A stretch of DNA of 64,000 nt, from the NCBI RefSeq assembly GCF_047663525.1, contig NC_092621.1:80776501-80840500 (forward strand). Reading direction: 5' to 3'. Under the pieces are notes generated by a model. That model saw only the letters and a program-made list of their open reading frames with translations, had not been told where the DNA came from and did no database searches. Origin of the DNA: Anas platyrhynchos. Taxonomy: Eukaryota; Chordata; Aves; Anseriformes; Anatidae. Position 1 is the stretch's first letter; the number at the start of each line of letters is the position of its first letter. This document shows positions 58,737 to 64,000 of the stretch, one piece after another. Position numbers and translations under genes: made by a program.

Positions 58737-59843
58737 ATCTGGTTGCCCAGGGGAAGCCAGCTGATGGCACCTGTTTGGATTTCAGCACAGCTTCGGATCT
58801 GCTTCTAACTGTCTCCTTCTGGACAAATTGGGCAGCACACAGCTAGAGCAACGCATAATGCGATGGGTGAACAAGGGGCTGACGGGTCGGGCTCCAAGGG
58901 TAATTGTAAATGGGGTCGCATCGGGGTGGCGGCCAGTCACTAGGGGCTTCCGCAGGCCTCCATTTTAGGGCCTGTTCTCTTCAGGGTTGTCCTGACCGAC
59001 TCGCATGTAGGACTTGAGGGCAGATGGAATCCATTTAGGCATGATGCTGAACAGGAAGGAGTGGCTGACTCCATCAAGGGGACGAAGGCTTTGCAGAGAG
59101 ATCTTGACAAATCAGAGAGCTGGGCAATCCCCAGCAATATGAGGTTTAGCAAGAGCGAGTGAGGCATTCCACGCCTGGCAAGGGGCAACCCTGGCGGTAC
59201 GGACAGTCGGGGGGACGAGAGGCTGGAGCGCAGCCCTGCAGAGCGGGATCTGGGGGTTTTGGTCAATAGCAAGTTGAACGGGATTCAAGCACGGGCCCTG
59301 GCAGCCAGGAGGGGAACCGCATCCTGGGCTGCCTCCAGTATGGCATTGCCAGCCGCTCGGGGGCAGGGATTGCTGTGCTCTGCTCCGCGCTCTTTCAGCA
59401 TCGCCTCGAGTCCTGTCTGCACTTCTGGTCAGCACACTAACAGAAGGACATAAAACTCTCTGCAGAGTGTCCAAAGGAGGGCTTGGAAGTGGTGAAGGAT
59501 CTGGAGGGCAAGATGGATGAGGAGCACGTGAGGTCTCCGTGTTTGTTCAGCCTGCACGAGACAGAGGAGAAGCCTCGTGGTGGCCTGCAGCTTCCTCACG
59601 AGGGGAGCAGAGGGGCCGGGGCTGAGCTCTGCTCTCTGGGGACACTGACAAAACTCGAGGGAATGGCAAGGAGATGGGACAGTGGAGGGTCTGGCTGCAG
59701 GTGAGGAAAAGAGTTTTCACCAACATGGGGCTTGGCCACTGAAACAGGCCTCCCAGGGAAGAGGTCACGGTAGCAAGTTTTGTGAACTGCAGGAGTCCAC
59801 AAAACGTCTGGGAAGTGCTTTCAGACATGTGCTTTGTTTTTTG
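58737..59843 (+). mobile_element. Degenerate CR1 LINE, plus orientation (unit 2)
   Basis: Second copy of the CR1 described in unit 1, with two of the four inter-unit substitutions (59,029 and 59,791). Confidence 0.8.
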
Positions 59844-59846
59844 GGG

Positions 59847-59917
59847 GTCAGCCAGAGCGATGGGCTCTGAGGTCACCTAGCGATAGGCTCTGAGGTCAGC
59901 CAGCAACGGGCTGTGAC
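59847..59917 (+). promoter_or_regulatory. Three tandem repeats upstream of the RING gene (unit 2)
   Basis: Identical to the set in unit 1: repeats begin at 59,847, 59,872 and 59,895; TGAGGTCA at 59,868 and 59,891 and TGACCTCA at 59,914. Conservation of the whole block means both gene copies have the same proximal 5' region. Confidence 0.5.
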
Positions 59918-60171
59918 CTCACAGGCCTCGCTGCTTATCTTGGGGCGCCGTCAGAGCCTGGCCCAGCCTGGCTCGTGCCTGGACTCCCGCTGAGCGTTTG
60001 TGCGAGGCTTGGAGTGCCGAGCAAGGATCTCGAGAGGAGTTGTTGGAGCTGTGCTGTGGGGCCGTCGGCAGCTGCTCTCAGTGCCTGTCCCCACAGCCAG
60101 TGCCTGCGTTTCCCCGGCCCTGCCTGGCTCAGGCAGCCGGGGCTGTGTGGAGAGTGCTCGCAGCAGTGCAG

Positions 60172-60294
60172 GTGAGCTGTGCGGGGACACGTGCCCCGGG
60201 GCTGGGCTTGGGGTTTTGTCCTGCTGAGGGGCCGGGACACTGCCGCTGCCCGCTCCGGCACAGCCACTGACCCTGGCCTCTCTCTTTCTTGCAG
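60172..60294 (+). other. Predicted 5'-UTR intron, 123 nt (unit 2)
   Basis: Same donor and acceptor as in unit 1. The adjacent exon carries one inter-unit difference (60,160) 12 nt before the donor. Confidence 0.65.
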
Positions 60295-60381
60295 CACACA
60301 GCACCTGTGGCAGCGGCGCCAGCCAGGGGAAGCAGCTCCCCATCTGCAGCTCTCCCCAGCCCGCTGCAGCGAGCCGAAGCC

Positions 60382-61395
60382 ATGGCCAGTGAGGCCAAGG
60401 ATGTCACCTGCCCCGTGTGCCAGGGGGCCCCCAAGGAGCCCAGCTACGTCCTCCCCTGTCTGCACCGCTTCTGCTTCGGGTGCATCATGCGCTGGGCCAA
60501 AAGAAGCAGCACCTGCCCCCTCTGCAGGCAGCGCATCACCTCCATCCGCTACTCCATCTGGGCGGAAGACGACTTCCTGGAGGTGCAGCTTGCCCCCGAC
60601 ACAGAGGACCAAGATGACAGCCAGCAGGACGAGCAGGGGGCTGCGGAGCCGGTGCCCCAGCCTGCCGTGGGAGGCCTCCTGCCCGAGGAATGGGCGGCCC
60701 TCTTCAGGGAACACCTGGAAGTCCTCGGTCCGCTGCGCTCCTGGGTGCGACAGCAAGCCAGGGAGCTGTTCGACGCTGCCTGGTGGGACCAGGATGTGCT
60801 GGAGGCCACCGTCATCGCCTGGCTGTGCCGCTGCGGGCTGGATGAGCAGGCCTTGGTGCAGGAGCTGCGGCCATTGCTGCAGGGCCACACAGTGAACTTA
60901 GTGCAGCGGCTCATCTCCATCATGCTGCAGATATGCAGCGAGGAGTACCTGGAGCACCTGGGATTCCTGGAACCCCGTCCTGCCAGCCTGCAGTACAACG
61001 GCCCTGAGGTGGACCTCGAGGGCTCCCAAGACACCTGGGAGCCAGAAGACAGCCCTGCGGCCACCCCCAGCCCGGCTGCCTCCCCCTGGGACACTCCTGC
61101 CAGCAGCCCGGAGGATTCTGACGTCGAGGAGCTGCCCAGCACCTCCAGTGCTGCCCTACCTGGGGGTCCTGGCCATCTGCCCACCGCACCCATCCCCGGG
61201 GAGCTGGAGGAGACCTTCAGAGAGCCTGAAGAGGAGGAAGCAGAACACGACGCGGTGCCAGGCTGCAGCCAGGGACCTTCTCCTCCTGGCCATGGCAGGG
61301 ACAGCTCACCTGGGGGGCCCCAGCGCCCCCCAAAGAGGAGGGCCGACAGCAACTCGGACTCTCCCCAGCCCTGCAAGAGGCCCCGGCGCCTTTAG
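60382..61395 (+). CDS. TOPORS-like short RING-finger E3 ligase (unit 2)
   Basis: 337 aa, identical in protein sequence to the unit 1 copy. The only nucleotide difference in the CDS is CCG to CCA at codon 164 (60,873), silent for proline. All eight RING zinc ligands, the AEDDF extension, the helical segment and the C-terminal basic clusters are intact. The start, splice acceptor and poly(A) signal are also conserved, so both copies look expressible. Identical products imply dosage increase and no division of labour so far. Short-read data would collapse the two loci into one. Confidence 0.88.
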   Translation: MASEAKDVTCPVCQGAPKEPSYVLPCLHRFCFGCIMRWAKRSSTCPLCRQRITSIRYSIWAEDDFLEVQLAPDTEDQDDSQQDEQGAAEPVPQPAVGGLLPEEWAALFREHLEVLGPLRSWVRQQARELFDAAWWDQDVLEATVIAWLCRCGLDEQALVQELRPLLQGHTVNLVQRLISIMLQICSEEYLEHLGFLEPRPASLQYNGPEVDLEGSQDTWEPEDSPAATPSPAASPWDTPASSPEDSDVEELPSTSSAALPGGPGHLPTAPIPGELEETFREPEEEEAEHDAVPGCSQGPSPPGHGRDSSPGGPQRPPKRRADSNSDSPQPCKRPRRL

Positions 61396-61419
61396 CAGGG
61401 CACATCTGGTTGTCATCCA

Positions 61420-61425
61420 AATAAA
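61420..61425 (+). terminator. Poly(A) signal AATAAA (unit 2)
   Basis: Same spacing (25 nt after the stop) as in unit 1. Confidence 0.75.
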
Positions 61426-61466
61426 GAGTTGTGACCCTGCCACAGATAGTGTCCTGGTCTCCTTCG

Positions 61467-61572
61467 TAGAATCACACAATCGCACAGTCATAGAAACACA
61501 GAGTGGCTCAGCTTGGAAGGGACCTTAAAGATCACCTAGTTCCACTCCCCCTGCCATGGCCGGCGATGCCAC
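61467..61572 (-). mobile_element. CR1 3'-end fragment, minus orientation (unit 2)
   Basis: Identical copy of the fragment at 55,470-55,575, again truncated by the family-A LTR. Confidence 0.8.
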
Positions 61573-61867
61573 TGTGATATATGGCATAATAGTTTGTGTC
61601 AAGAAGATGGTTGATATTAATAAAGAAGGGGGAGATGGGGGAGTGTGGCCATGGGGGTCGGCAAGCCCCGTGGTTGGTGGCAACGTCAGACGCTTAACAA
61701 TGGGCATGTAACATGCCTTTACATCAGGCATGTAAATAGAGTTTAGAGGGAATAAGGAAGGGTGATTCAGGAGATGCCATGCGGTCTTGGGTTGCTTCTT
61801 CTCCAGCCATTAAGGCCTGGAAGTTGCTGGGTGTTTGCTGTTGTTGTTATATGCAACATATGTTATA
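61573..61867 (+). mobile_element. Family-A ERV LTR fragment, plus orientation (unit 2)
   Basis: Identical copy of 55,576-55,870. Confidence 0.75.
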
Positions 61868-62497
61868 TGCAGACCTTGCTGATGCTATTTCAAAATAATT
61901 AAAAAAGCAAGGTAGGAATTAAAATTATTTCACTTCTTGCGAACACAGAAGAGTGGCTTTTAAATTGGGGGAGAAAATACAGCAGAAAGAGCTCGAGGTT
62001 GGAGATGAGAATGGTTTAATGAAAGGGAAGGGGGAAGTGGAATAAAAGAAACCAAAGAAACAATAAGGTTGCGCGGAAGCACAGAGAGAAGGAAAAAGAA
62101 ATATTCTCTACTTCCCATCAACGAGCAATGTTCGGCCACGTCCTGGGAAGCAGGGCCTCAAAACGCGTAGCGGTTGTTCAAGAGGAACAGCCCCCTCCCC
62201 CACGAGAGCCCCCCTTGTTATTGCTGAGTGTGACATCAGGTGCTCTGGAATGTCCCTTTGGTTGGCTTAGGGCAGCTGCCCTGGCGATGGCCCACCCCCA
62301 GCCTGCTGGCTCCTGGGGGCTGCGAAGGAGTCCTGATGCTGTGCCAGCACTGTGCAGCAATAGACACAGCACTGGAGTGACACCAGTGCTGTTCCAGCTC
62401 TGAGTGCAGAGCACAGCACTGTGTGGGCTGCTGCAGGAAAAAGGTGACTCCAGCCCAGACAGACCCAACACAACCTTCACCCCTTAGTCCATAACAT
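61868..62497 (-). mobile_element. ERV-B 3' LTR, minus orientation (unit 2)
   Basis: Identical copy of 55,871-56,500, with the same soft boundaries. Confidence 0.6.
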
Positions 62498-62878
62498 TCG
62501 TGTCACACTCGGGTCCCACACAGTTTAGTGTGTAGATTCTCTCATCACCACTGTTCTCTGTCTGGTAAAGTATGTATACGCCTGTACTTCTTTTCATTCC
62601 ACAGGTCTTTCCCCACAATGTCCATAGAAACATGAAAGCATGGTGGGTCCAGCTTCATCTGTTCAAGTGGTCACCCAGGGCAGGCAAAGTTGCTTTTCTT
62701 GACACCAGCCCCAGCTCAGCTCACATCACTGTTGCACTGCCCGGTTCCTTGCAAAGTTGACCTGTCGCTGGTTCTGCAGTGTCCTCCTACACCACATAAC
62801 TTGGATTACAGATTAATTTTCTCCCAAGGCTAAATCTCCTTTGGGCACACACCTGATATCCCCATCTTTCTGCATTGC
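62498..62878 (-). other. ERV-B internal region downstream of pol (unit 2)
   Basis: Identical copy of 56,501-56,881; no env-like frame. Confidence 0.45.
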
Positions 62879-63358
62879 TCACCAGGTATAGCCTGGTCGT
62901 TGGGACAAGACAATCCCACGAGTGGGTTTGCCTTTTCCCACGGCAGGGGCCACCCACACCGCCTTCCCCATCCACTTCCCCACATGCACTACGGGGACTT
63001 GAGCTTCTCCCACGGTGCGTAGGGGTTTTGTTTCGGCAGGACCAGGATGGCTGTCAGACCCCCCGTTGTTAACTAGCCAAGTGGCCTCTGGTAGATTTCT
63101 ATCCCAATGTTTCCACGTCCCAGCACCCAATGCTCGCAGCATAGACTTTAACAGTCCGTTGTACTTCTCAACCTTCCCAGAGGCTCGTGGCTGATCAGGG
63201 ATGTGATCCACCCACTCAATGCCGTGCCTCTTTGGCCCAGGAGGTGACCAAATTGTTTCGGAAGTGACTCCCATTGTCGGACTCAATTCTCTCTGGTGTA
63301 CCATGTCGCCACAGCACTTGCCTTTCCAGGCCCAAGCTAGCGTTTCAGGCCGTGCCAT
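62879..63358 (-). pseudogene. ERV-B integrase C-terminal half, broken (unit 2)
   Basis: Same 159-codon frame and same frameshift as in unit 1; the lesion predates the duplication. Confidence 0.8.
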
Positions 63359-63941
63359 GGTTTACGGGATACGTTTCCAGCCACCCAGTAGTTGTTTCTA
63401 CCGTGGCAAGTATGGACCGTTTGCCTTGGCGGGTTGGTGGGAGTGGTCCGACGCAGTCAACCTGCCAGGCCTCACCATACCGAAATCCAAGACATCTCCC
63501 CCTGTTCCAGGGAGACTTTACCCTCATGGCTCGTTTGACTGCAGCACAGATCTCACACTGGTGGGTAACCTCTGTGATGGCCTCAAGGGTCAGGTCCAGC
63601 CCTCGGTCACGAGCCCATGTGGATGTGGCATCCCCCCCTAGATGTCCTGATGTTTCATGGGCCCATTGAGCTACAAACAGCTCACCCTTACGTCCCCAGT
63701 CCAGGTCCACCTGAGCCACTTCACTTGTCAAAGCTCGAGCCACTTCTTTGTTGTTCTGATGTTCTTCGGTGGCACGATTCTTAGGCATGTGGGCATCTAC
63801 ATGACGTACCTTTGCAGCCAGGTGTCCTACCCAGGCAGCGCTATCTTGCCACAGGGTAGCAGCCCAGATAGGCTTACCTCTGCGCTGCCAGTTGTTCTGT
63901 TTCCATTGCCGCAGCCACCCCCACAGAGCATTTGCCACCAT
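63345..63941 (-). pseudogene. ERV-B RNase H end plus integrase N-terminal half, broken (unit 2)
   Basis: Same 198-codon frame as in unit 1 with HHCC and the first core aspartate. The rest of the provirus lies beyond the window edge. Confidence 0.85.
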
Positions 63942-64000
63942 CCATGAGTCGGTGTAGCGATACAGTACTGGCCGTTTTTCTCTTTCAGCAATTTCTAGGG

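Larger units (their letters stand above)
58673..64000. repeat. Tandem amplicon unit 2 (partial, continues beyond window)
   Basis: Direct repeat of 52,676-58,003 at an offset of 5,997 bp; it reaches the window end inside the ERV-B RNase H region. Differences from unit 1 found by eye: G to A at 59,029, G to A at 59,791, A to G at 60,160, G to A at 60,873. Confidence 0.95.

Overview
The window is vertebrate nuclear DNA, almost certainly from a bird. The evidence is several 5'-truncated CR1 LINEs (3' ends of the form TCATAGAAT on the reverse strand, reverse transcriptase remnants), several avian-type endogenous retrovirus LTRs, CpG depletion, long homopolymer and microsatellite tracts, and no bacterial-style gene packing. 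I cannot name the species or chromosome from sequence alone.

Positions 1 to about 52,675 are an AT-rich, gene-poor region. I found no protein-coding exon there that I can defend. It holds reverse-strand CR1 fragments (2.5, 4.2, 9.8-10.9, 22.9, 29.9 and 44.5 kb), ERV/LTR pieces (1.2-2.2, 3.1-4.2, 16.2, 26.5-27.5 and 49.3 kb), a roughly 300-bp GGGAA pentanucleotide array (22.6 kb), a roughly 390-bp purine tract followed by a small CpG-dense patch (38.8-39.3 kb), and TTCC arrays (16.8 and 47.5 kb). Nearly all the transposable elements point the same way (minus).

Positions 52,676 to 64,000 are the notable part: a direct tandem duplication with a period of 5,997 bp. Unit 1 is complete (52,676-58,672) and unit 2 runs off the window (58,673-64,000). 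I counted four single-base differences over the 5.3 kb both copies share, and no net indel. Each unit carries, in order: a degenerate plus-strand CR1; three 23-25-bp tandem repeats containing TGAGGTCA/TGACCTCA; a non-coding 5' exon and a 123-nt GT-AG intron; an intact 337-aa RING-finger gene related to TOPORS; a poly(A) signal; a short minus-strand CR1 3' end; a plus-strand LTR fragment; and a decayed minus-strand ERV (partial pol between two LTR pieces). The repeat junction lies inside an LTR fragment, and the array starts abruptly in that LTR, so more units may lie to the right of the window.

The best candidate for an undescribed system is this very young tandem amplification of a short, intronless-CDS, TOPORS-like E3 ligase gene packaged with retroelement DNA. 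The proteins from the two copies are identical (one synonymous change). A C3HC4 RING, an adjacent TOPORS-like helical segment and a C-terminal bipartite nuclear signal suggest a nuclear ubiquitin or SUMO ligase; substrate and tissue are unknown.
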